Part shown: in pieces, positions 1 through 10,438 of the stretch
Layout: the number at the start of each line of letters is the position of its first letter
Position numbering within the stretch: position 1 is the stretch's first letter
NCBI RefSeq assembly: GCF_000835495.1
Contig: NW_015622547.1
Coordinates: 496,001 to 560,000 of the forward strand
DNA length: 64,000 bases
Direction of reading: 5' to 3'
From: Cladophialophora immunda
Taxonomy: Eukaryota; Ascomycota; Eurotiomycetes; Chaetothyriales; Herpotrichiellaceae
Notes under the pieces: generated by a model
Told to the model about the DNA's origin: nothing
Seen by the model: the letters and a program-made list of their open reading frames with translations, nothing else
Database searches by the model: none
Translations under genes and position numbers: made by a program

Positions 1-147
1 GAAGCTGCATGGTGTGTCTCCCTTGACACAGTTGGAGCAGGGCGTCTGGCGATCGCACTTGATTTTGCGCTGCCGACAGCCCAAGCAGGAGAAGCCTCTG
101 CCATTTTCATCCGCTACCACCGAGTCCTCGGTCAGGGGTCGCGACAT
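1..147 (-). CDS. Zn2Cys6 transcription factor, N-terminus only (cut by window edge)
   Basis: The first 49 codons of a fungal binuclear zinc-cluster regulator are visible; the rest lies beyond base 1. From an ATG whose complement is at 145-147, six cysteines occur at residues 21, 24, 31, 37, 40 and 47. The spacing C-x2-C-x6-C-x5-C-x2-C-x6-C with the basic stretch RQRKIK is diagnostic of a nuclear GAL4-type DNA-binding domain, which usually binds CGG triplets. It is transcribed divergently from the exporter that starts at 461, an arrangement common for cluster-specific regulators. That it controls that exporter is inference. The effector domain is not visible, so no subfamily can be given. Confidence 0.93.
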   Translation of the reverse strand, partial: MSRPLTEDSVVADENGRGFSCLGCRQRKIKCDRQTPCSNCVKGDTPCSF

Positions 148-460
148 CGTGGACATTCACCTACGCCTCTCGCTGGACAGATCCCCGGTGGTCGGAGAGA
201 GGTTGTTGCAAGAATCGAAGCGTTGTTATTGACTTTGTCGGCCTTGATCTCGGCGCTCGGAAGTCCAAAACTGAACTTTTGAGCGCCGAGCAGCGACGCG
301 AATACTAGGAAAAGGGGGCCAGTCCGACCACAGCAGGCGTCCACCAACGAACCTGATACTTAAGAAGCCAGGTATTCAGGTCCGTAGAGATGGAACCTCT
401 GAGTTGTCTCACGACGTCCGTCCCTTCCTTTTCGACCACGGTCAGATCAGTCGTTCCACC
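148..460. promoter_or_regulatory. Divergent promoter between Zn2Cys6 regulator and DHA2 exporter
   Basis: This 313-bp gap separates two divergently transcribed start codons, so it must carry the promoters of both genes. It contains a perfect 10-bp inverted repeat (249-258 and 281-290). Two CGG triplets in the same direction, four bases apart, lie in and next to the left arm (251-253, 258-260), and a CCG lies in the right arm (286-288). Zn2Cys6 proteins generally recognise paired CGG/CCG triplets, so this is a reasonable candidate operator for the adjacent regulator. Binding is not shown. Confidence 0.6.
249..290. repeat. Perfect 10-bp inverted repeat, 22-bp spacer
   Basis: CTCGGCGCTC at 249-258 is the exact reverse complement of GAGCGCCGAG at 281-290. 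The spacer is 22 bases, so the arm centres are about 32 bp apart, roughly three helical turns. It sits in a divergent promoter next to a zinc-cluster regulator. Confidence 0.85.
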
Positions 461-2189
461 ATGTCGCAAACCTCTTCCCGCGACGGCGACCATCGTCCAG
501 AGGACCATGCGCAGCAAAAGAGTGCTGGAACAGCCGATGGGTATCCTAGCATGCACAAGCGCATTGTGATCATGGTCGCTGTCTACCTGTCAATATTCCT
601 GGTCACGTTGGTAATTCCACCTTCTTCGCAGCCTTTACGCTGGAACTGTGCCGTCCCTTGCTGACCAGCTATTTCAATAACAGGACCAAAACATTATATC
701 CACCGCCATTCCGCGAATTACCGACGAGTTCCATTCTATCGATGACATTGGCTGGTATGGCAGTGCCTACCTGCTCACCATGTGTAGCTTCCAGCTTCTC
801 ATGGGCAAGGTTTACAAGTTCTACCCGGTCAAGCCCATCTTCCTTGCTGGCATTGTGCTCTTTGAAGTCGGCTCTGCTGTGTGTGGGTCGGCTCCGAGCT
901 CTGCAGCCTTCATCGTTGGTCGCGCCATTGCAGGCCTTGGAGCGTCGGGCATGTTCTCGGGCGTCATGGTCATCATGTTCCACACCGTTCCACTGCAGCA
1001 ACGACCGATTTGGCAGGGTGCCTTTGGGGCCGTCTTTGCGGTTGCGTCTGTCATCGGCCCTCTGGTCGGAGGTGCGTTCACCGATAACGTCACCTGGAGA
1101 TGGTGCTTCTATATCAATCTCCCCATCGGGGCGGTGGTCGTTGTCGTCACCATGTTCGTTCTGCGGCTTTCCAGCCAGAAGCTGGATGCACGAGCTCCTG
1201 GGCTCTGGGGGAAGTTGAAGCAGCTCGATCCAGTGGGCAACCTGGTCTTCTTCCCCGGCATCGTCTGTCTGATTTTGGCTCTCCAATGGGGAGGAACCAA
1301 ATACCCGTGGGATGACGCTCGGATCATCGTTCTCCTTGTGCTCTGTGCCGTCCTCTGCCTTGCCTTTGCTAGGATCCAACTCTGGAAGCAGGAGGACGGC
1401 ACCGTGCCTCCTCGGATCGTCAAGCAGCGCAGCGTGGCGGCCGCCATATGGTTCTCCTTTTTCAACGGTGCCGCAATGATGGCCACGGTGTACTACCTCC
1501 CCATCTGGTTCCAGGCGATCAAGGGTGTCGACGCCGTCAAATCGGGGATCATGCTGCTCCCTTTGGTGCTGTCCTCGGTCGTTGCCTCCATCTCCTCGGG
1601 CATCATCATCAGCCGGGTGGGCTACTACACGCCGTTCTTCATCCTCAGCTCCGTCGTCACGTCCGTCGGCGCGGGCCTGCTGTCCACCTTTACCGCAACC
1701 ACCGAACACCCGAAGTGGATCGGCTACCAGGTGCTGCTGGGCCTGGGGCTGGGCTTCGGCGCCCAGCAAGGGCTGAACGTCGTGCAGACCATCCTTGACC
1801 GCCCCGACATCGCCACCGGCTCCGCCGTCATCATGTTCGTCCGCTTCCTGGGCTCCGCCATCTTCCTGCCGGTGGCCGAGAACCTCTTCCTCAACGGCCT
1901 CGTCTCCAAGCTGACGAACCTCCCCGGCATCGACCCCGGCGCCGTAACCCAGGCGGGCGCCACCGACCTGCGCAATCTGGCCTCTGGCGGCGACCTGCGG
2001 ACGCTGCTGGCCGACTACAACGACGCCCTGGTCGACGTCTTCTACCTGATCGCGGCGACCTGCGCGGCGACCATCTTCGGCAGCGTCTTCGTCGAGTGGC
2101 GAAGCCTGAAGACCCGCGCGGGCGAGCAGGCCAGGAACGCCGAAGAGTCCACGGACGTGGCAGAGCAGAAGAGCGCGACGGATGTGTGA
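461..2189 (+). CDS. MFS exporter, DHA2 (14-helix) family
   Basis: Two exons (461-610 and 684-2189; 73-bp intron with a CTGAC branch motif) encode 551 residues. The junction restores the family motif as LVTL-DQNIIS, the equivalent of the usual LVALDQTIIA in helix 1. Residues about 30-530 form the hydrophobic 14-helix core. Visible signatures include GRAIAGLGASG (helix 4), the antiporter motif C region with VIGPLVGGAF, and WRWCFYINLPIG. Such proteins are proton antiporters of the plasma membrane exporting toxins, antifungals or the cell's own metabolites (AflT/ToxA-type relatives). Its place beside a zinc-cluster regulator and a P450 suggests a cluster pump. The substrate cannot be read from sequence. 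Confidence 0.93.
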
Positions 2190-2814
2190 AAGAAAGCAAG
2201 AAAAAAAAAAGAGCGTTGATTCAATTTATTCATTATGTCTTGGGGCCCCAAAAGTCTGTGTATTATTCCGAAGAGACATCCCACTCTAGAGTTAGACACC
2301 TTGTAATTTCTGATATCGAGACTCCCCTCAAAAGATATTCTTGTTAGAAGTGCATTCCGGCGAGACTCAAACCTCCATCTAGCCCTATTAAGTGGTTTCC
2401 AGCAGCAAGTGGAAATGGCTACCAGCAAGAAACGTTTGATGCTTTAAACCAAAAAGAAAAATCTCATGGAAAGTGGGCAAGATGCATTCCTATCTCGGTA
2501 TCGAAAACGCTTCTATCTACCAATGCTGGGGTGGGGGTTCTACCGATGCTGGGGTTTCAGGGATTAAAGAGCTGGAAGGGCTTTCGACTAGGCACCTAGC
2601 TAAGGAGGGGGAGATGCTTGTCTCCAAAAGACCAAAAAACAAAGAAATCGTGATATGAGGTTTGAGCAGGGTTTCATTGACTGTGGCACTCCCTCTTCTT
2701 TCCTCTTCCTCCCCCTTATCCTTGGGCCCAACACCCCGTTTCCGAGTCCCGCGGACGATTGAGGGATTTGAGCAAAGAAAGGAAAAAGAAGAAACAAGGG
2801 GTGTCGAACGGGCA
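2190..2814. other. Intergenic, between convergent genes
   Basis: This is the 3' region shared by the convergent exporter and P450. I see no gene. An imperfect short direct repeat around 2517-2560 contains GATGCTGGGGT-like words. Confidence 0.6.
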
Positions 2815-4723
2815 TCAAATCTCCACCGACTTTTCACTCCGCTGCTCCCGGCGTCGGGGGATCGCCATGACCTGGTGAAGCTTCACCTCGGCGGGTTCAA
2901 ACTGGGAGTTGAGAGGCTCGGTCAGCACTACGCTTCTTTCCCGTCACTGCGCAAGGCGATGTGATGGGGGGCGAATGGTGGTACCAGAAGGGAAGGAGAA
3001 AACTCACCTTGTAGATCCTCAATAGCGTGGCCCAGATCTTGTACAGCTCCAGCTGGACAATGTTCTTGCCGATGCAGCTGCGGCTCCCGTGGCCAAAGAC
3101 CAGCATGGAGCGGTGCATGCGCAGCTTGCGCTCGCGGAACTCGTCCTCGGTCTCGCCGGCCCGCTGCATCCAGCGCTCCGGGTTGAAGGCGCGGGCGTCC
3201 GGGCCGAAGACGTGCGGCAGCATGGCCATCGAGGCGGCGTTCATGGCGATGACGGTGCCCGGGGGCAGGTGCGTGCCGTTGGGCAGGGTCAGGCCGGTCT
3301 TGCCCGCGACGCGCTCGAGGTTGTTGGCCGGCGCGCCGAACTGGCGGTACGACTCCTGGATCACGGCGTCGAGGTACGGCATCTTCAGCGCCAGCTCGAG
3401 CGCCGCGGGGCCCTCGGTGTCGACCTCCTTCATCGCCGCCATGTTGACCCCGCGGATCTCGGCGTGCAGCCGCTCCTGCGCCTCCGGGTGCTCCGTCAGC
3501 CAGTGGATGGTGGCGTCCATGGCGCGGGCGCTGTTGTTGGCGCCTGCCAGCACGTTGGTCGCCGTGAGGTGCGTGATCCGGAGGTCCGTCATCAACGGAT
3601 ACGCCTTTCGCGCCGCGATGAAGCTGCCCAGGAGGTCTTCGTGGCGGCGGGCCTGGGACTGCGCCTCGGGGTCCTTGGAGGCCTTCGCGAGACGCTCGCT
3701 GACGACGCGCCGGGCAAAGGTAAAGAACATGCTGGGCTTCTTGGTCACGAACTTCAGGAGCGGGTTGCGCTTGGTCAGCGTGTCGAGCAACGGGAAGTTG
3801 TTGGCCACGCTGATGTATCGGAAGTTCTCCCGTTGGGCCTGGATCATGCCGTTGAAGTCATTGCCGTGGTCGAGGAAGCCGAGCGGCTCGCCAAACGAGA
3901 TCTTGGACATGACATCGAAAGCCCCTAGACGCGATGTCAGAACCACCTGTGAGACCGGTGAGGGCGGTAGGGCGGGATCCTGGACTCACAGTACTGAAGC
4001 CAACGGGTCATGTTGATCGGCGTGCCGTCCGCGTCATGTTTGTCGAGTTCTTTGATCAGCTTTTCGATGGTTTCGTCAATGTACGGCTCGTAGCCCTTCA
4101 GGGACGACAACGAATAGGCATGGGCGATGGGCCGTCGGTAGATTCCGTGGGTTTTCTCATCCTTGATGCTGACCAGGGCGGTCTGATCAGTGCCTGTGAA
4201 ACTTGTGAGTTTGCCCATTCTTGAAAACCTTCTGTTGGTCGGGCGGTTTTTATTTACCGGTCATCACGAAAACTTTGTAGCCCGGGCCCTGATGATTTCG
4301 GGATTAGCTGGGGCAAGGGACCTCATCTTAAAAGAACGAAGTATGGAAAAACACTCTAATCCAGGAGGCAAAACTCGACTGGGCCGTACTTGCCTTGTCA
4401 AGGCGTTCCCGGAAGCCGAATATCACGTCAATGGCCTCGGGGTCATAGACCAGGACATGCTTGGGGCCGATTCTAACCACGTCGCCGTACCGGCCGATCG
4501 TGCTGATCTGGTAGTTGTTGACGCCCTCGTTGTGGTGGTTCAGCTTCCATGCCTGGAACCCGCGCCATAGGTTGGTATACTTGGCCAGCCATGGCCCGGG
4601 GATATGGTCCAGTCGGGCTCTCTTGCTCTGCACAAACAGATAGAGAACGATAGTAACGAAGGCCGCAACAGCCAGGTAGACAGGCGAGACCGCCTGCTGA
4701 GTCAGCGGCGTCGAAAGTGCCAT
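2815..4723 (-). CDS. Cytochrome P450 monooxygenase
   Basis: Five exons in transcript order (4394-4723, 4258-4288, 3990-4193, 3008-3924, 2815-2901) give 522 residues. There is an N-terminal membrane anchor (about residues 15-32) and a proline-rich hinge (HIPGPW). The K-helix ExxR is ESYR, the PERF-region motif is FNPERW, and the heme loop FGHGSRSCIG carries the cysteine ligand near residue 472. The I-helix reads AGANNSA rather than the usual AG-[DE]-TT, so the oxygen-activation acid/threonine pair is atypical. Intron 1 is GC-AG (donor AAG/gcaagt), exon 2 is only 31 bp, and the last exon boundary is my least certain. The protein is ER-bound and needs P450 reductase. It resembles pisatin-demethylase/benzoate-hydroxylase-like fungal P450s. 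The substrate is unknown. It shares a 779-bp divergent promoter with the next exporter. Confidence 0.93.
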
Positions 4724-5502
4724 GGTGACAGGGAGTTGTCGTCCAAACAAGATGTCGCCCAGAGAGAAACAAGGCGAGAGATGGCTAAGGGGATAACCAG
4801 CCAAGAGGTTTAAGGGGGCTGGACGGCTGGCTGGATGGGCGGTGAACAGGCGGCTCGCGTTTGCTAAATGCTTTGCTTGCTGACACCCCCTTCTCCAAGC
4901 CACTGGGGAACCTATTTATGCTTACCCGAGGGCACAGTCACCTAGAGCCTTGCTATCCCCTCGCGCAGAAGCAACTGCCGACCTGCCCCCAGAGGCGGGG
5001 GGACACAACTCTGGGGAAGGCTCCCCCGCAGTGTGTGGAGATGGACGTATCATGAAGATGCCGTGATAGCTCGGAACGGCTAGGTCGGCTGGTAGCGGGC
5101 CTTGGCTTTGCCCGAAACGGTAAGGATCGTGTGGTGATGTGTTTCCACGGGCGGCGCTTGGTCCTTGGGTATCCTGCCAGGCCGCCTGCCATCTCCCCTG
5201 CGACCATGCCCGGTGGTCTCTATAACGCTCGGAGAGTAGGCCACGAAGCCAGATGCGGAGATTCCCCGTCGAGCTGAGGCACGAATCATCAAGCTCGCAG
5301 ATGCCTGTCGAACAACTGCCGATACAGAGTCTTCGGCACGGTACCGACACGTGGTAGCCTGGTCATTTTCTGCAATCATATCAGCTCCCTGAGGTATCCT
5401 CCCCTGACACAATCGAGGTCAGCTTCTACAGCTCTCGTGGCATCTCTTTCCACTGCGTAGTTCTCTCTGTCTCTCCCCAATCTACCTTGCAAATCTGTGA
5501 TC
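4724..5502. promoter_or_regulatory. Divergent promoter of P450 and TRI12-type exporter
   Basis: This 779-bp region lies between divergent start codons. It contains a CGG-N7-CCG pair (5256-5268) and the octamer CGCTCGGA (5227-5234), which also occurs at the left arm of the inverted repeat in the 148-460 promoter. Both are only candidate zinc-cluster sites, because such short words arise by chance. Confidence 0.45.
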
Positions 5503-7740
5503 ATGAGCGGAGCAGTGCATTCCGGACAGAACGAGCCGATGGCTCCAGTTGAGGTCGTGGAAAAGCCGTTGGGCGAGCACCACGAGACGACTTTCGAGCA
5601 TGTCAAGGAGGTCAACGACACCATTGCCAGGACGGATTCTCATCTGGACGACACGCATGTAGCGCTCGGCTGGCGATCATGGCTCGTCGTGCTCGTCACC
5701 ATGTTTGGGTAACAACCCTCCCCTAGAGCAATTAGCTAGGTTCTTCTTGTTGACCTCGAGCAGCAACTTGACCTTGGTGTTCGTAGTCGTTGCAGCGGGC
5801 TCGGTCATCGCCTTCATCATTCGAGACTTGGGCCATCCCGGTCTGGCCGGCTGGATCATCCAGGTAGACGCATTTTCTTCGTTTTCGGTCGACCCGGGAT
5901 TCAAAACGCTGATAACTGTGTTCAGGGTCCGCTGCTGGTGCAAAGCGTTCTTTGTCCCATTATAGGCCGGCTGTCCGACGTGGTGGACCGCAAATACCTC
6001 GCTTGCATTCAACTATCGGTCGCCTTCGTTGGGTCCGTCGTGTCGGCCACGGCACATTCCATGAACACCTTGATAGGAGGAGGGATTCTCATCGGAGTGG
6101 GATTGTCGTCCCTGGGCATCATAGTCGCAATCCCGGCCGAAGTCCTCCCCCTGAAGTACCGTGCCATAGCCAACGGGGCCAACTTTCTCGGCGGTGCCTT
6201 TGGAGGCCTGTAAGTGTTGTTTCCCCCCCTTTTGCTGATTGCTTTTGCTCAGCCCCCGCTGACACAAACCTTTTTTTTTTGTGAAGTGTTGGACAGCTTG
6301 GTGCCGGCGCCGTGACCAACGTCGAGAAGGACGGCTGGCGAAACATCTTCTGGATGCAAGCCGCTTTCCACGGCGCCACCGTGCTCATGCTGCTGGCGTT
6401 CTACTTCCCGCCCAGGCGGTCTGACTACCCGAAGATGACCTTTATGGAAGTCTTGTGGTCTCTCGACCCCATCGGAGCTGTCCTCTTCGTCGGCGGCGCC
6501 ACTCTGACTATCTTGGCTCTGGACTGGACTGGTGGCTCGTATGCATGGCACGACGCCCATGTCATCGCCCCGCTCGTCGTTGGCGTGATTCTCTTGATAT
6601 TGTTCGGAATATATGGTAAGTGTCCATCGAGAAACGTTCCAATTCTTGTTGACGGAACTGGCTAACGTTGGTATAGAGTGGAAAGGAAGAACTGATGGCA
6701 TTGTTGCTCATGTGAGAGATATTGCTACCAGGTAGACTGCATCCACAACGCTGATTATTCTGTCCAGGTCATGTTCAAGAATGGCTACAACTTCCCTCTC
6801 GCGGTCTTTGCCTTCGCGGTGGAAGGGTAAGTCCCTCACTCGTGTCCATGGGGACATCAAGACCTCGAACACCCCAACTAACTTGGACACAGCTGGATCT
6901 TCTACAGCGCCGTCAACAGCGTGACTCCCCAAGTCATTCTCAATCTCGGATGGGAGACGACGTCCTGGCAAATCTCCATCCGCCAGCTAGCGTACCAGCT
7001 CCCAACTATCGGCTTCTCGATTCCCATGGTGTAAGCCCTCCTCCCTTTTGTCCTCATGATCAGCGCCTGATTGTATCTAACCGCACATGTGGCGTCACAG
7101 TCTCTACTCGACCAAGTACAAGGACCTCAAGAACCCGCTCATCTTCACCTACACCGTCTTCCTAGTAGTGTGCATCTGCTACGCGACCATCAAGCCGACG
7201 GAGAACCACGCGCAATACGCCTTCGCCGTGCTCGCGGGGATCGGCCAGGCCGGGCCGCTGACGCTGATCCTCGCGCTGGTGCAGTTCGCGGCGCCGCACG
7301 CCTTCATCGCCACGGCGTCGGGCTTCGCGCTGTCCGCGCGGGCCATCGGCGGCGCGTTCGGCTCGGCGGTGCTCGACGCCATCATCAACGGCAAGATCGA
7401 CGCGACGCTGGCCCGCGACGTGACCCGGGCGGCCACGGGCGCGGGCCTGCCGGCAAGCTCGGTGCCGGACCTGCTCGAGGCCATCGGGGCCGGGGAAGGG
7501 TTCGACGCCGTGCGCGGCCTCAACGCCACGATCCTGGACCAGGCCCTGGACGCCCGCGACTGGGCCTACGCGAGAGCGTACCGCCTGGCGTGGGCGAGCA
7601 TCATCCCCTTCGTGGCCCTGGCCATCGTCGCCGTCATCTTCATCAAGCACGTCAAGGAGCTCATGACCGAGCACGTCGAGGCCAGCGTGGAGAAGAGGCC
7701 TGCCGGCGCCAGGAGAGACGAGGAGATGAATGAGAAGTGA
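5503..7740 (+). CDS. MFS exporter, TRI12/siderophore-type family
   Basis: Eight exons (5503-5708, 5764-5863, 5926-6209, 6287-6615, 6677-6711, 6768-6826, 6893-7030, 7101-7740) keep phase throughout and encode 596 residues. A hydrophilic N-terminus of about 60 residues precedes GWRSWLVVLVTMFGNL, then the TRI12-family helices. Visible marks are GRLSDVVDRKYL (loop 2-3 motif A), ANGANFLGGAFGGLVGQLGAG and WRNIFWMQA. TRI12-family proteins export trichothecenes or carry ferric siderophores across the plasma membrane. The P450 and second exporter next door favour efflux of a modified compound here. No siderophore biosynthesis gene is visible. The short cytosolic tail is charged. Confidence 0.92.
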
Positions 7741-9125
7741 GGATGCCGATGCAGCGGACAAGTCGACAATCTTGTTGCGGGCGACGCTGACAATGATATA
7801 ATACAGCCAGCAACTAACCATCCAATGCATCTGTATATCTTAGCCATATGAGCATCACATCTCCTCACTGAAACCCTTCCCCCGCCTTCTCCATGTAGGA
7901 CACTGTAATAACGGACGCGGGAAACCTGCCAGTTGGCTTGCAGCCAATGTAGAGAGACCCACTGTCGCCTCCATGCTTTATCGTCATTGATTCATGTACT
8001 TCCTGTTCTCCGTTCTTTGGACCCTCCTGTAACCAAGTTTTAGGAGGTCTCAGCCTTGCCGGAAGCGGGGTTTGGATCCCAAACCAAGTGAGGAGAGTTG
8101 TAAAGACCAAGGTAAATGTCATACTCACCAACATAGATGGATCTGTCTAGACGACGACAACAACCTCTTCTGGAAAGTTTACACAGAGGATGTCACTCAC
8201 CACCCAAGCGACCCGCCTTCTATGCCCGCATAGCAATGGGACGATTCCCATCGGATGGTCTAGATAGCCGATGAAACAGGAGTGCACGAGCCCAAGGGTT
8301 GAATGATGCAATCCCAATATAGAGAGGACAAGTTTGCCCCAGACATTGAGGATACAGGGAGTGAAACGCCCTCTGCCTGCACTGCGTGTGTCTCGACAGT
8401 GCTATATTTCCCCTTGCGTAGTTACGGTTGACCGTACCTCGCACCGTCCCAGTCAACGCACCTTGTGGCGCTATGATCCAACGTAGAAAGCCTTGTCACG
8501 TGCTTGTCTCAACTTATCTAGGTAGCCTCTCCCCTGTCCCCAAGCACTCTTTCTGTATGGCCGACTTGTGCAAAGGGAGAATAGACCTTTAGCAGAGGGA
8601 CGTGAGGGAGCTGTTGATGAGTCCTCTGCCGGCGCATGTCGTTCACAGAGCTGCCGACACCACCACCTCGAAACGCAATCAAGTCCGAGTCGATACAAAC
8701 TAGAAACACAAGAAAATAGTCCATTTTGGTCTTAGGTCCAAGTACAGTCTGGGAGACTAAAGATACAATATGCCACATAGCCAAGAAATGGAGACGGGGG
8801 TATCATATCCCGAGGTATCCATCCCAAGAAGATCCATCGCAGTAGTTCTTGTTCACTCCTCAACGCAGTGCAAGTGTTATGCCCGGCTTTACCAGCCAAA
8901 TGCTGTAAACGTGAAAATTTGCGGCTATTGCTCATGCCATGCAAACATTCTATCGCGCGGCAAACCCGGCATCATACAGGCAGAGTCCTCAGTCGCGCTC
9001 ATGCATCTCCAAGACCTTTTGTCACCTATCCAAGGGCCAGGGGAACCCAACAAAAGCCAAGAAGTCCTTCGTCAGGATTATCGTAAACTCATATCATTAT
9101 CGTCGCTTCTGGGGTTCAGTTCTTG
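7741..9125. other. Intergenic, no convincing gene
   Basis: This 1.4-kb region lies between the exporter stop and the RING-protein stop. A minus-strand 89-codon frame at 7865-8134 contains a GTGAGT donor immediately after ATG TTG and a plausible acceptor, so a tiny spliced product is conceivable. It has no recognisable domain and I do not call it. Confidence 0.5.
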
Positions 9126-10438
9126 TCATCTTCCAGCTTCAAGCTGTGAAGGGGTGGGCAGGGCTTCCGGAGCCGCCGGTGGTGTCTGTGCCTGTCGACT
9201 TCGACCCGGCATTCTCAAGCCGAATCTTGATCTCCATGATGATTGAGTATCTCCTCCTTCGGTGCTGGCAGCGGTATTTGAGCTCGGCAATCTGTCTCTC
9301 TGTCGCCGTCGACCTTGGTCTAGGTTTGACTGATCTGTCCGCTCTGCACGCACTACAAGCGGGAATCCGTGGCGATCGCGATCATGATACACGATACTCA
9401 TGAATCGACCCGGGATGATCATTGCAGGTCTTCGACCCGGTCGACCATTCCCAATAATCGAAAACGCCGTCGGCGGTGGCTGCAGGTTTGCTGGATTCAC
9501 TTCGGCACCTTCGGGTCGAGGTTTGGGGACGTAGTAATCCGCCTTACAAAGGGGACAGCAGGCTCGCCGTGATGTCAACCAAGGGTCAACGCACGAGGCA
9601 TGGAATGCGTGACCACAATGTAACCCACGAATGTCATCGTCGTCGTCGATATTGTCGATGCATATGGCACAAGCGTCGCCAGGATCGGGCAACTGCTCGG
9701 CAGGAAGAGCCGTTTGTATGCGTTCTTCGTCTTCGTCGTCATCGTCATGACTGGTCACTTTATGCACAGGAGTACCGGGCGTCACTGTAGAAGGAGAAGA
9801 TTTGGGACGAGAGGGCGTGACTGGCCGATTTTCCAGGTCACTCTTTTCGGCTTCCACGACCTCTGGTTCGCCATGCTCGGGAGGTTTCTCCTCGGCCGTA
9901 GAGTTTGTTTGCGCATGCGCCAATTCCTGAGCTTCAATGTCCTTCGAGTCTTTGGAATCCCGTTGAGTATCGCGTATGCTAGCTGGGCGAGAGGCAGTAG
10001 TGATCCCTCCAGCAGTGGGCAAGCCCTCGTCGGCACGATTGGAACGCCATGTCTTGTATTTTGTCAGAGGGAATTTTTCGTTCACTTCCTCAATGGTCAT
10101 CAGCTTCTTCTCGCGCCTGCGGCGGTGTTGTCGAGGCATGGCAGCAAGATCTACTCCGTCTGGGTCCTCGCCATTCATGCGCTGTCGGTTGCGCTGATTG
10201 TATCTGAAGCAGTATTTGACACCGACGATGATCCTGACAGACACACAAAAAGATTAGATGATATAGGAACGCCTGATGACGATTTTGAGGCTCACCATAA
10301 ATTCGTAAAGACAACGCCAAAGCCCAGAGCCACGAAAAAGAGCAGTGGCGAACTGGGACCAGAGCCTCCATTGTTTCCAGCGTTGCCCGTTGCGCTCGCA
10401 GTGGGCGACGTCGTGGTAGTTGATGTCGAAGTGGCCAT
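9126..10438 (-). CDS. Membrane-anchored RING-H2 E3 ubiquitin ligase
   Basis: Two exons (10296-10438, 9126-10233; intron with GTGAGC donor) encode 416 residues. A Ser/Thr-rich N-terminus is followed by one transmembrane segment (about residues 30-55) that spans the splice junction. Then come a basic stretch, a long acidic low-complexity linker, and a C3H2C3 RING near residues 232-275 (CAIC ... CGHAFH ... CCPLC). The C-terminal 100 residues are disordered and Ser/Arg-rich. RING-H2 proteins with a single N-terminal helix act as E2-recruiting ligases in endomembranes. Lack of an obvious signal peptide or PA domain separates it from PA-TM-RING ligases, so the exact subfamily is open. Substrates are unknown. 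Confidence 0.9.

Noticed and set aside
4194..4230. Apparent one-base frameshift in the P450 (KVFKNG versus MGKLTSF frames)
   Set aside because: A 64-bp intron at 4194-4257 removes the whole stretch and gives an intact frame, so no lesion is needed.
7865..8134. 89-codon minus-strand frame with a splice donor just after its ATG
   Set aside because: A spliced 56-residue product is possible, but upstream frames do not join convincingly and no protein feature is recognisable.
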